From contig CAYYVJ010000047.1 of assembly GCA_964475115.1 (NCBI GenBank), positions 1-16,383 on the forward strand: a stretch of 16,383 bases of DNA, given 5' to 3'. Source of the stretch: CAYYVJ01 sp964475115 (GTDB lineage: Bacteria > Bacillota > Clostridia > Lachnospirales > Lachnospiraceae). Shown one piece after another: positions 5,639 to 13,572 of this stretch (within the stretch, counting starts at the first letter, position 1; the number at the start of each line of letters is the position of its first letter). Position numbers and translations under genes: made by a program. Below the pieces are notes generated by a model, which had not been told where the DNA came from, searched no databases, and saw only the letters and a list, made by a program, of their open reading frames with translations.

Positions 5639-6997
5639 ATGGATGAAGGCAGTCCGATATGGGGAATAATTGTTTTTCTGATTTTTTTACTTATTGATGC
5701 AGTGATGTACGGTTTTGGTGAAGGGATTCAAAACCTAAATGAAAGTGACGCGAGAAAAAAGGCTGAAGAAGGGAATAAAAATTTTATTCGATTAATACAT
5801 ATTGTTGAGAAACCTTCAAAATATATTCAGACGGTATTAGTAGTGTCGACTACAATGAGTATTGTATTAGGAGTCCTTGAATATCAAGTTTTACTAAAAT
5901 ATTTAGATGAAATTTGTTCTTTATTAGAAATTCAGATTACGAATGAATTTACATCTTTTCTTCTGATAGTGATACCGGCTTTAATGTTCTTATTAATCTT
6001 TATAACATTTGGAATTCTAATACCAAAACGCCTTGCGGCAAAGTATCCAGAGCAGTGGACATATAAATTGATGACAAGTGCATTTGTAATTCTCTATCTT
6101 TTTAGTCCAATTATATTTATAACTACAGGTATTACGAATTTAGTCCTACGATTATTTAAAATCAATCCTCATGAAGAATTTGATAATGTAACTGAGGAAG
6201 AGATTATGTCTATGGTAAATGAAGGACATGAGCAAGGTGTTCTACTGGCTAGTGAAGCAGAGATGATTACAAATATTTTTGAATTAGGCGATAAGCAAGC
6301 ACAAGATATTATGACTCATAGAAAAAGTATTGTAGCAGTTGATGGTGAATGGAACTTAAAAGAGACCATTGACTTTATTTTAAATCAATATAATTCTAGA
6401 TTTCCAGTGTATGACAAAGATATAGACAATATTATTGGTATTCTACATTTGAAGGATGCCTTAATACGTTATGAGCAGCAAGATGATGATTATGTTCCAA
6501 TAAAAGATATACCAGATCTTTTAAGAGAAGCGGTTTTTATTCCAGAAACAAGGGATATTAATCTGTTGTTTAGAGAAATGCAGTCCAAGAAGATTCATAT
6601 GGAAATTGTAGTAGATGAATATGGACAAACTGCTGGACTTATTGCGATGGAAGATATATTAGAAGAAATTGTTGGAAATATTTTTGATGAATATGACCAA
6701 GAAGAACATATGATTATTCCACAGGATGGTGGCTCATATCTGATGCAAGGTATGGCTTATATTGATGATATTTGCGACTTGCTATCCATTGAATTTGATG
6801 ATGAAGAGTATGACACCTTAAATGGATTTCTGATTTCAAAACTAGATCGTATACCATTAGATGGTGAAAGTATGCAGATAGATTATGAAGGATATTCATT
6901 TGAAGTCCTAAAAGTAGAAAACAAAATGATACAATTAGTTAAAGTTTCGAAAATTGAAGAAATAGAGGATGAAGTCCTTAGTAAGGAAGAGGAATGA
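5639..6997 (+). CDS. CNNM/CorC-type membrane protein with CBS pair (hemolysin-family)
   Basis: Members of this family are linked to magnesium or cobalt efflux. The 452-residue product shows the full layout. A DUF21/CNNM membrane region spans about 7-172 with four likely helices near 8-27, 62-82, 105-128 and 145-170. A CBS pair spans about 215-340, ending in the motif Asp-Glu-Tyr-Gly-Gln-Thr-Ala-Gly-Leu (326-334). A CorC_HlyC domain spans about 355-435. An acidic tail follows. The membrane part is divergent: the usual Gly-Glu-Leu/Ile-x-Pro-Lys motif reads Gly-Ile-Leu-Ile-Pro-Lys (125-130), losing its acidic residue. AAGGAG (5621-5626) is 12 bases before the chosen ATG. An in-frame GTG at 5630 is only three bases away and less likely. 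The stop overlaps the next gene by four bases (ATGA). Confidence 0.87.
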   Translation: MDEGSPIWGIIVFLIFLLIDAVMYGFGEGIQNLNESDARKKAEEGNKNFIRLIHIVEKPSKYIQTVLVVSTTMSIVLGVLEYQVLLKYLDEICSLLEIQITNEFTSFLLIVIPALMFLLIFITFGILIPKRLAAKYPEQWTYKLMTSAFVILYLFSPIIFITTGITNLVLRLFKINPHEEFDNVTEEEIMSMVNEGHEQGVLLASEAEMITNIFELGDKQAQDIMTHRKSIVAVDGEWNLKETIDFILNQYNSRFPVYDKDIDNIIGILHLKDALIRYEQQDDDYVPIKDIPDLLREAVFIPETRDINLLFREMQSKKIHMEIVVDEYGQTAGLIAMEDILEEIVGNIFDEYDQEEHMIIPQDGGSYLMQGMAYIDDICDLLSIEFDDEEYDTLNGFLISKLDRIPLDGESMQIDYEGYSFEVLKVENKMIQLVKVSKIEEIEDEVLSKEEE

Positions 6998-8370
6998 TAG
7001 GATTTATAGACAGTATATATGATGCATTTAAGGATAAAGAGTTCTTAAAAAAAATTATTGCTTTGGCCTTTCCAGTTGCACTACAGGGTCTTTTAAATAC
7101 TGCAGTTAATTTAGCAGACAACTTAATGATTGGTGCTCTTGGAGAAAATGCTATTGCAGCAGTAGGTTTGGCCAATAAAGTTTTTTTCGTGTTTATACTA
7201 ATTACTTTTGGTATTGTGAGTGGTTCTAGCGTATTAACTGCACAATACTGGGGAGTACAAGATATTAAGAGTATACGTAAGGTTTTGGGATTGTCTTTAG
7301 TTTTAAGTATATTATGTTCCGTTTTCTTTACTGTTTCTAGTTTGCTCTATCCAGAATTTATAATGTCTATCTTTACAGATAGTCCGCAGACGATAAAGTT
7401 GGGTGCCTCTTATTTATCCATAGTGGCTATTAGCTATCCTTTTACTGCGATATCTATGACATATATAGGTATCTTGCGTGCGGTAAACCAAGTAAAGATT
7501 CCTGTAATAATTACCAGTACCTCTCTTTTTGTTAACGTATTTTTCAATTATATGTTTATCTATGGAAAATTTGGTGCACCTGCCCTTGGAGTTCCAGGAG
7601 CGGCTATAGCAACCACCATAGCAAGAGTTTTTGAAATGGGAGTTCTATTAGTTATTATATATATAAATAAAGGACCAGCAGCGGCTAAAATAAAAGAGAT
7701 GTTTGGATATTCCAAAGATTTCATAAGGAAATATACGAAGACAACTTCTCCTGTAATTGCAAATGAGCTTATGTGGGGATTAGGTGTTACAATGTATTCT
7801 TTAGTTTATGGTAGAATGGGTGATATGGCTGTTGCTACCATAACAATTGCTCAAACAATACAGGATCTACTTATGGTTTTGTTCCAAGGTATTGGGACAG
7901 CGGCAGCAATTATGCTAGGAAATACAATGGGTGCTGGTAAATTAGATTTGGCAAAGAAATATGCTTCTAGATCTATGATTTTGCAAACATTGTTAACGAT
8001 AGTAATAGCGACTTTATGTATTATCTTTAGATGGGAATTTATAAACTTGTATAACATATCAGATGCTGTTGCACATGATGTGAGTGCTTGTTTGATTATT
8101 TTTGCTCTATATATGCCTTTTAAAATGATTAATTATATTATTATTGTAGGTATACTAAGAAGTGGAGGAGATACAAAAGCTTGTCTTATTTTAGACACTA
8201 TAGGAGTTTGGCTAATTGGAATACCCTTAGTTTATTTAGGCGGAATGGTGCTTGAGCTACCAATTTACTGGGTATATGCTATGGTATTAACAGAGGAGCT
8301 TTTTAAATTCATATTTGGATTTAGAAGATATAAACAAAGAAAATGGTTAAAAAACTTAACGATAGAATAA
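6994..8370 (+). CDS. MATE family efflux transporter
   Basis: A 458-residue, strongly hydrophobic protein with about twelve predicted membrane helices in two homologous halves. This is the multidrug and toxic compound extrusion fold, which exports cationic or small organic compounds using Na+ or H+. The N-terminal segment Asn-Leu-Ala-Asp-Asn-Leu-Met-Ile-Gly (39-47), the Gly-x-Asn-Ala-Ile-Ala-Ala-Val-Gly-Leu-Ala block (about 50-60) and Gln-Tyr-Trp-Gly (84-87) are typical. A matching Gly-Thr-Ala-Ala-Ala-Ile-Met-Leu-Gly-Asn segment begins the second half. Length is normal. The ATG overlaps the preceding stop (ATGA), so translation is coupled to the CBS-domain protein, which hints at shared ion or envelope physiology. 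The substrate cannot be read from the sequence. Confidence 0.92.
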   Translation: MIGFIDSIYDAFKDKEFLKKIIALAFPVALQGLLNTAVNLADNLMIGALGENAIAAVGLANKVFFVFILITFGIVSGSSVLTAQYWGVQDIKSIRKVLGLSLVLSILCSVFFTVSSLLYPEFIMSIFTDSPQTIKLGASYLSIVAISYPFTAISMTYIGILRAVNQVKIPVIITSTSLFVNVFFNYMFIYGKFGAPALGVPGAAIATTIARVFEMGVLLVIIYINKGPAAAKIKEMFGYSKDFIRKYTKTTSPVIANELMWGLGVTMYSLVYGRMGDMAVATITIAQTIQDLLMVLFQGIGTAAAIMLGNTMGAGKLDLAKKYASRSMILQTLLTIVIATLCIIFRWEFINLYNISDAVAHDVSACLIIFALYMPFKMINYIIIVGILRSGGDTKACLILDTIGVWLIGIPLVYLGGMVLELPIYWVYAMVLTEELFKFIFGFRRYKQRKWLKNLTIE

Positions 8371-8386
8371 AGGAGAATTATTTAAT

Positions 8387-9127
8387 ATGTCAGGACATTC
8401 AAAGTTTGCAAACATCAAGCATAAGAAGGAAAAAAATGATTCAGCGAAAGGTAAGATTTTTACAATTATCGGTAGAGAAATAGCGGTAGCAGTAAAAGAA
8501 GGTGGAGATGATCCAAATAATAATAGTAGACTTCGAGATGTTATAGCGAAAGCCAAGGCAAATAATATGCCTAACGATACCATTGACAGAGGGATAAAAA
8601 AAGCAGCTGGTGATTTAGGTTCTGTTAATTATGTGACGGCTACTTATGAAGGATATGGCCCAAATGGAACAGCTATTATTGTTGAAGCTTTAACTGATAA
8701 CAAGAATCGAACAGCATCTAATGTAAGAAATGCTTTTACAAAAGGTGGTGGAAATGTAGGAACACCAGGTTGTGTGTCTTTTATGTTTGATAAAAAGGGA
8801 CAAATAATCATTGATAAAGAAGAATGTAAAATGGATTCCGATGAATTAATGATGCTTGCTTTAGAAGCGGGAGCTGAAGATTTTGCAGAAGAAGAGGATA
8901 GCTTTGAGATTATTACAGATCCAGAGAACTTTAGTGCAGTAAGAGAAGCACTAGAGGCAGGAAATGTTTCTATGGCACAGGCGGAAGTAACGATGATTCC
9001 ACAAACTTGGGCGGAATTATCGATAGAAGAAGACATAAAAAAAATGAATAAGATTTTAGATTTATTGGATGAAGATGATGATGTTCAAGGTGTGTATCAC
9101 AACTGGGATATGCCAGAAGAAGAGTAG
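8387..9127 (+). CDS. yebC: YebC/TACO1 family protein
   Basis: YebC/TACO1 proteins were long listed as transcriptional regulators. More recent work on the family ties some members to ribosome function, including relief of stalling at proline-rich stretches. The 246-residue product begins Met-Ser-Gly-His-Ser-Lys-Phe-Ala-Asn-Ile-Lys-His-Lys-Lys, the family signature. It has the conserved Asp-Asn-Lys-Asn-Arg-Thr-Ala and Gly-Gly-Gly-Asn-Val-Gly-Thr-Pro-Gly-Cys-Val-Ser-Phe-Met-Phe blocks in the middle. It ends in an acidic C terminus, and length is normal. AGGAG lies 11 bases before the ATG. It is the last gene of the operon begun by the CBS-domain protein, 16 bases after the MATE gene, and a strong terminator follows. 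Which functional subgroup it belongs to cannot be decided by eye. Confidence 0.95.
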   Translation: MSGHSKFANIKHKKEKNDSAKGKIFTIIGREIAVAVKEGGDDPNNNSRLRDVIAKAKANNMPNDTIDRGIKKAAGDLGSVNYVTATYEGYGPNGTAIIVEALTDNKNRTASNVRNAFTKGGGNVGTPGCVSFMFDKKGQIIIDKEECKMDSDELMMLALEAGAEDFAEEEDSFEIITDPENFSAVREALEAGNVSMAQAEVTMIPQTWAELSIEEDIKKMNKILDLLDEDDDVQGVYHNWDMPEEE

Positions 9128-9154
9128 GTAAGTAAGGTAGATAATTAAACATAA

Positions 9155-9189
9155 AAAATGCGACCAGCAATGTGGTCGCATTTTCTTAT
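9155..9189. terminator. Bidirectional terminator between yebC and the 64-residue gene
   Basis: A perfect 12-bp stem (9155-9166 with 9173-9184), a 6-base GCAATG loop and flanking A and T runs form a two-way intrinsic terminator. It closes yebC from the left and the leftward uxaC cluster from the right. Confidence 0.9.
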
Positions 9190-9190
9190 G

Positions 9191-9385
9191 TTATTCTTTT
9201 GGCTTTGATTTCTTATCCTTAATAACAAGACGTGTATAGTAACCTGCTACTACAACAAATCCCAAGGTTACTAAAGCAAGTAAAAATTGCTCCAACTTCC
9301 AATCAGCAAATGGAACGGTTAAAAGCATTTTGATATTTGTATATATCATATATAAACTAAATATAAGAATTATCATATGTGACAT
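9191..9385 (-). CDS. Small two-helix membrane protein downstream of uxaC
   Basis: The 64-residue product is of unrecognised family. Two hydrophobic helices are visible, at about 4-23 and 33-52, joined by a short loop containing Pro-Phe-Ala-Asp-Trp. A lysine-rich C-terminal tail (56-63) predicts both ends on the cytoplasmic side. A GAAGGG ribosome binding site lies ten bases before the ATG at 9385. A second in-frame ATG at 9376 is possible but less well placed. The gene lies 32 bases downstream of uxaC in the same direction and ends beside the bidirectional terminator, so it is likely the last gene of the lacI-uxaC transcript. A role in hexuronate use is only suggested by position; it could instead be an old neighbour of yebC. 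Confidence 0.75.
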   Translation of the reverse strand: MSHMIILIFSLYMIYTNIKMLLTVPFADWKLEQFLLALVTLGFVVVAGYYTRLVIKDKKSKPKE

Positions 9386-9417
9386 TTTTATTTTTCCCTT
9401 CTGCTTTAAAGAGATTT

Positions 9418-10824
9418 TTATAGATCAAATCCAAAATAGCGAACAGCGTTTTCATAGGAAATTCCTTCAATAATTGCTTTTAAGCTCTTCATATCAGCAG
9501 GATATTCTCCGTTTTCAACCCATCCACCAACTAATTCACAAAGAATTCGTCTGAAATATTCATGTCTCGTGTATGATAAAAAGCTTCTTGAATCTGTCAA
9601 CATACCAATAAAGTTTCCTAAAAGACCTAAATTTCCAAGAGAAGTCATTTGATCAATCATTCCTGTTTTGTTGTCATTAAACCACCATGCTGAACCTTGT
9701 TGAATCTTACCAACAGCAGTAGAGTCTTGGAAACATCCAATAATTGTTCCAATAGCAGCATTATCAAATGGATTAAGAGAATAAATAATAGTTTTAGGAA
9801 GTTCATCTGTAGTATTTAATGCGTTTAGGAAATTAGCCATGGAAGCAGAAGGAGTATGGTTGTTAATAGCATCAAATCCTGTATCTGCTCCTAATTTATT
9901 AAATAGTAATGTGTTATTATCTCTCTTCGTGCCATAATGTAATTGCATTACCCAACCAAGCTTATGATATTCTTTTCCTACAAATACCATAAAAGCAGTT
10001 TTGAATTTTAGTTCTTCTTCTTCTGATATTGCTTCTCCTGCAAGGCGTTTAGAGAAAATAACTTCTAATTCATCTTCAGATGCTGGATTGTACATAACAT
10101 AATTAAGGGCATGATCAGATACGGAGCAACCATTTGCCGCAAAGAATTCCATGCGATTTTTTAAAGCAGATTTCAAATCTGAGTAAGAGCTAATGGAAAT
10201 ACCACTTACATCACTTAATTTAGCTAGATAATCAGTAAAGTCTGGTTTTTCAATATTCATCGCTTTATCAGGTCTCCAAGCAGGAAGAACTTGTACACTA
10301 AAGGTAGAATCTTCAGCTATTTTTTTATGCCATTCAAGAGAATCGATAGGGTCATCGGTAGTACAAATTAAAGTTACATTTGACTGTTTGATTAAACCAC
10401 GAACACTCATGGAATCCTCTTTTAGTTTTGCATTACAAATATTCCAAACTTCTTCAGCTGTATCACCATTTAAAACGCCATTATATCCAAAGTATCTTTG
10501 TAGCTCAAGGTGACTCCAATGATAAAGAGGATTACCAATTGCTTTTTCTAAAGTTTCAGCCCATTTTTGAAATTTATCACGATCGGAAGCATTACCAGTG
10601 ATATATTGCTCATCAACGCCGTTTGAACGCATTTGACGCCATTTGTAATGATCGCCACCTAACCAAATTTGTGTAATGTTTTCGAACTTTTTATCTTCTG
10701 CAATTTCTTGTGGATTGATATGGCAATGATAGTCTAAAACAGGCATGGTAGCCGCATAGTCATGATAGAGTGTTTTTGCAGTTTCTGTGGATAATAAAAA
10801 GTCCTTTCCCATAAATTGTTTCAT
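9418..10824 (-). CDS. uxaC: Glucuronate/galacturonate isomerase
   Basis: UxaC converts D-galacturonate to D-tagaturonate and D-glucuronate to D-fructuronate, the first cytoplasmic step of hexuronate breakdown. The 468-residue product is close to the 470 of the Escherichia coli enzyme and aligns along its whole length from memory. Visible blocks are Asp-Tyr-His-Cys-His (31-35, the amidohydrolase-type metal motif), Gly-Asp-His-Tyr-Lys-Trp-Arg (57-63), Thr-Thr-Asp-Asp-Pro-Ile-Asp-Ser-Leu (155-163) and, near the end, Leu-Thr-Asp-Ser-Arg-Ser-Phe-Leu-Ser-Tyr-Thr-Arg-His-Glu-Tyr-Phe. The ATG has AGGAGG nine bases upstream. That site overlaps the stop of the upstream LacI gene, only 13 bases away, so the two are co-transcribed from the lacI promoter and its operator. 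Confidence 0.97.
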   Translation of the reverse strand: MKQFMGKDFLLSTETAKTLYHDYAATMPVLDYHCHINPQEIAEDKKFENITQIWLGGDHYKWRQMRSNGVDEQYITGNASDRDKFQKWAETLEKAIGNPLYHWSHLELQRYFGYNGVLNGDTAEEVWNICNAKLKEDSMSVRGLIKQSNVTLICTTDDPIDSLEWHKKIAEDSTFSVQVLPAWRPDKAMNIEKPDFTDYLAKLSDVSGISISSYSDLKSALKNRMEFFAANGCSVSDHALNYVMYNPASEDELEVIFSKRLAGEAISEEEELKFKTAFMVFVGKEYHKLGWVMQLHYGTKRDNNTLLFNKLGADTGFDAINNHTPSASMANFLNALNTTDELPKTIIYSLNPFDNAAIGTIIGCFQDSTAVGKIQQGSAWWFNDNKTGMIDQMTSLGNLGLLGNFIGMLTDSRSFLSYTRHEYFRRILCELVGGWVENGEYPADMKSLKAIIEGISYENAVRYFGFDL

Positions 10825-10837
10825 AAATTACATCCTC

Positions 10838-11848
10838 CTAATTTTCGTTAAAGTTTGTTGTTTCTCTGAAAATAACGTCAGCAGAAATCGTAGTTTTACT
10901 TGGAATATTACTTCCTTCAAAAATCTTCATTAGTGTATTAACAGTATTGATACAAAGTGCTTCCACTTTGGTGTCGATTGAAGTTAATTCAGGCTCAGAA
11001 CAAATTGCTAAAATAGAATTATTATATCCTACAATACTTAGTTCGTCTGGAACTCTGATATTCTGCTTATGTGCAAACTTTATTGCACCAGCAGCTAAAG
11101 CATCATCTGAGGTGATGATAGCTTGAATATGAAGACCTTTGTTATATAAAGAAGTGATGATATCTCTTGCCTCGTAGATATTTTTTTTGCAAAGTTGAAG
11201 ATATGCTTCATTAACAGGAATATTACGTTCAGCTAAAGCAGCAAGGTATCCTTCTTTTTTTCTTGTACCACTATATGAATTGCTAGTATACATATATAGA
11301 ATATCATTTTTTCCTTGATCAATCAATAAATTTGTTATCTGATACATAGCTTGAAAATCGTCACATAAAGTGCAATAAATATTAGGACTATCTAAATATC
11401 CATTTACCAACATAATAGGAATTTCCTTCGAGGCTTCCATAATATAATTATTATCTTTTGCCTTTGGCTCTAAGAACTTGGAACCAACCATTATAATAGC
11501 ATCTACACGTTTTGAAAGTAAAAGATTTAAAGACTTCTTTTTGTTTTCAAGTTTATTGCCAGTACAACATAATATAGAATCGTATCCATGACCCCTTAGT
11601 TCATGTTCTGTAAAATAAACTGCATTTGCTATGTAAATATCTGAAGAGTCAGTACACATGATACCTATTGTTTTCATGGTATTTAGACCTAATCCTCTTG
11701 CAAATACATTTGGAGTATATCCAATTTCGTCAATAACATCCATAACCTTTTGTTTCGTATGTTCACTTACATTGGAATTTCCATTTATCACCCTTGATAC
11801 AGTAGCAATGGAGACACCAGCTTTTTTTGACACATCATAGATATTCAA
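10838..11848 (-). CDS. LacI-family repressor of the hexuronate locus (ExuR-like)
   Basis: A DNA-binding repressor with an N-terminal LacI helix-turn-helix (about 2-24, Asn-Ile-Tyr-Asp-Val-Ser-Lys-Lys-Ala-Gly-Val-Ser). The hinge contains Tyr-Thr-Pro-Asn-Val-Phe-Ala-Arg-Gly-Leu (44-53), and a periplasmic-binding-protein-like sugar domain follows to residue 336. I place the start at TTG 11848. The sequence GAGGTGA just upstream is then an ideal ribosome binding site six bases away, and the protein begins as relatives do. The longer GTG start at 11857 uses bases of that same site. Neighbours are uxaC downstream and uxaB divergently upstream, so the effector is probably a hexuronate or pathway intermediate. 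Bacillus subtilis ExuR, also LacI-type, sits in a comparable locus. A palindrome in its own leader suggests autorepression. Confidence 0.92.
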   Translation of the reverse strand: MNIYDVSKKAGVSIATVSRVINGNSNVSEHTKQKVMDVIDEIGYTPNVFARGLGLNTMKTIGIMCTDSSDIYIANAVYFTEHELRGHGYDSILCCTGNKLENKKKSLNLLLSKRVDAIIMVGSKFLEPKAKDNNYIMEASKEIPIMLVNGYLDSPNIYCTLCDDFQAMYQITNLLIDQGKNDILYMYTSNSYSGTRKKEGYLAALAERNIPVNEAYLQLCKKNIYEARDIITSLYNKGLHIQAIITSDDALAAGAIKFAHKQNIRVPDELSIVGYNNSILAICSEPELTSIDTKVEALCINTVNTLMKIFEGSNIPSKTTISADVIFRETTNFNEN

Positions 11849-11877
11849 AATATTCACCTCATCTTTGTGATTGTATA

Positions 11878-11891
11878 TGTAAGTACTTACA
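11878..11891. promoter_or_regulatory. LacI-type operator 1 (lacI-uxaC side)
   Basis: TGTAAGTACTTACA is a perfect 14-bp palindrome. It lies just downstream of the predicted leftward start of transcription (about 11896), where a bound repressor would block the lacI-uxaC transcript. The same half-sites recur at 11999-12012. Confidence 0.82.
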
Positions 11892-11902
11892 CATTTCCTT
11901 AA

Positions 11903-11931
11903 ATTATACTATGCATCTATTAAAATGGCAA
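11903..11931 (-). promoter_or_regulatory. Promoter of lacI-uxaC
   Basis: On the minus strand TTGCCA (11931-11926, five of six) and a perfect TATAAT (11908-11903) are 17 bases apart. Transcription would start near 11896 and run into operator 1 within the leader. Confidence 0.82.
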
Positions 11932-11963
11932 CGAAAATCAGATGAAAATATTAAAAATTTTAA

Positions 11964-11992
11964 TTGACTTATTTAGTAATTCCTTGTAATAT
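11964..11992 (+). promoter_or_regulatory. Promoter of uxaB-uxaA-eda-kdgK
   Basis: TTGACT (11964-11969, five of six) and TAATAT (11987-11992, four of six) are 17 bases apart. The predicted start is near 11999, the first base of operator 2. The -35 elements of the two divergent promoters are separated by 32 AT-rich bases. Confidence 0.7.
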
Positions 11993-11998
11993 AGTGAG

Positions 11999-12012
11999 TG
12001 TAAGCACTTACA
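11999..12012. promoter_or_regulatory. LacI-type operator 2 (uxaB side)
   Basis: TGTAAGCACTTACA shares both 6-base arms (TGTAAG / CTTACA) with operator 1; only the central pair differs (CA instead of TA). It overlaps the predicted uxaB start of transcription. The centres of the two operators are 121 bp apart. Confidence 0.82.
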
Positions 12013-12069
12013 TACATCATGGCTTAGCATAACTATAAAAAAGCATATAAATTTACGAGGTGACGAAAA

Positions 12070-13533
12070 ATGGAGTTATTAAACAAGAAGATTTCAAATC
12101 CAATTGATAGACCTGTTAAGGTATTACAGTTTGGAGAAGGCAATTTTTTACGCGGATTTGTAGACTACATGATTGATGTAGCAAATGAAAAAGGAGTATT
12201 TAATGGTAATATAGTGATTGTAAAACCCATTGAATATGGAAGCCTAGAAATGTTTAAAGAACAAGAATGTCAATATACTCTTTCATTAAGAGGAAAAGAA
12301 GGCGGAGAAACAAAGGTTGAAAACAGAATCATCACTAGTATAAGTGATGCAGTAGCTGCTATCGAAGAATATGATAAATATTCAGCATATGCAAAGCTAG
12401 ACACTTTAAGATTTGTTGTTTCAAATACAACAGAAGCTGGAATTGTTTTTGATAAAGAAGATAAATTTGAGGCCAATCCTCCTAAAACATTCCCTGGAAA
12501 ATTAACGAAATTCTTATTTGAAAGATATACTCATTTTAACGGAGCTTTGGATAAAGGACTTATTATTATCCCTTGTGAACTTATTGAAAATAATGGTCCA
12601 ACATTAAAGAAATGTATTCTAGAATTTATTGAACTTTGGAATCTTGCAGATGAATTTAAAACATGGGTTTTAGAAGCTTGTATTTTCTGCAGTACTTTAG
12701 TAGATAGAATTGTAACTGGTTATCCAAGAGCAGAAGCAGAAGCTATTTGGGAAACATTGGGCTATAGAGATAATTTGTTAAACACAGGAGAACCATTTGC
12801 TCTTTGGGTTATTGAGAGTGAGAAAGATTTTTCAAGTGAATTTCCTCTTGATAAAGCAGGTCTTCCAGTTGTATTTACAGCAGACCAAAGACCATATAGA
12901 GAAAGAAAAGTTCGTATCTTAAATGGTGCTCATACTTCTTTCGTATTAGCTTCTTATTTAAAAGGAAATGATTATGTAAAAGAATCTATGGAAGATCCTA
13001 TTGTACGTCAATTTATGTTAAATACACTATATAACGAAGTTATTCCAACACTTTCTTTGCCAGAAGCAGAATGTAAAGAATTTGCTGAAGCCGTAATCGA
13101 AAGATTTGAAAACCCATTCATTAAACATGAATTGTTATCAATCTCTTTAAATTCAGTTTCAAAATGGAAATCACGTTGTATGCCAAGCTTATTAGGATAT
13201 GTTGAAAAGTTTGGTAAGCTACCTGTACATTTAACATTTTCAATTGCAGCTTTAATGAGCTTTTATTCTAGTAATGAAAAAGAAGATAGTGTATTAATTG
13301 GCCATAGAGGAGATACTAGCTACAAGATAAATGATGATGCTGCGGTACTTAATTTCTTTGCAGAAAATTCATCAAAATCTTCTCTCGAATTTACAAACGC
13401 TTATTTAAGCGATACAAGATTCTTTGGACAAGATTTAACAAAAGTAGAAGGATTAGTAGAGGCAGTTTCAGGTTATTTAGATGAAATTAAGAAAAATGGC
13501 ATGGAAGCCGCATTGAAAGGTGTTATTGCATAA
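12070..13533 (+). CDS. uxaB: Tagaturonate reductase (altronate oxidoreductase)
   Basis: UxaB reduces D-tagaturonate to D-altronate with NADH, the second step of galacturonate breakdown. The 487-residue product belongs to the mannitol dehydrogenase-like long-chain family. The N-terminal nucleotide loop reads Phe-Gly-Glu-Gly-Asn-Phe-Leu-Arg-Gly-Phe (21-30). A conserved Ser-Asn-Thr-Thr-Glu-Ala-Gly-Ile lies at 118-125 and Ser-Thr-Leu-Val-Asp-Arg-Ile at 208-214. The catalytic pattern Lys-x4-Asn-x2-His is present as Lys280, Asn285 and His288. Fructuronate reductase (UxuB) is a relative, but the adjacent uxaA favours tagaturonate. GAGGTGA lies six bases before the ATG. This is the first gene of the rightward operon, behind operator 2; uxaA follows after a 39-base gap. 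Confidence 0.94.
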   Translation: MELLNKKISNPIDRPVKVLQFGEGNFLRGFVDYMIDVANEKGVFNGNIVIVKPIEYGSLEMFKEQECQYTLSLRGKEGGETKVENRIITSISDAVAAIEEYDKYSAYAKLDTLRFVVSNTTEAGIVFDKEDKFEANPPKTFPGKLTKFLFERYTHFNGALDKGLIIIPCELIENNGPTLKKCILEFIELWNLADEFKTWVLEACIFCSTLVDRIVTGYPRAEAEAIWETLGYRDNLLNTGEPFALWVIESEKDFSSEFPLDKAGLPVVFTADQRPYRERKVRILNGAHTSFVLASYLKGNDYVKESMEDPIVRQFMLNTLYNEVIPTLSLPEAECKEFAEAVIERFENPFIKHELLSISLNSVSKWKSRCMPSLLGYVEKFGKLPVHLTFSIAALMSFYSSNEKEDSVLIGHRGDTSYKINDDAAVLNFFAENSSKSSLEFTNAYLSDTRFFGQDLTKVEGLVEAVSGYLDEIKKNGMEAALKGVIA

Positions 13534-13572
13534 GTTGTTATGCATAATAAATACTATCTGAAAGGAGTTTTT

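Noticed and set aside
8644..9036. A 130-codon open frame antisense to yebC
   Set aside because: It lies wholly within the clear yebC gene on the opposite strand. Its composition is that of a serine-rich shadow translation, with no ribosome binding site or recognisable domain.
13540..13572. Upstream ATG extending uxaA by eleven residues
   Set aside because: No ribosome binding site precedes it. The internal ATG has AAAGGAG at good spacing and gives the family length.
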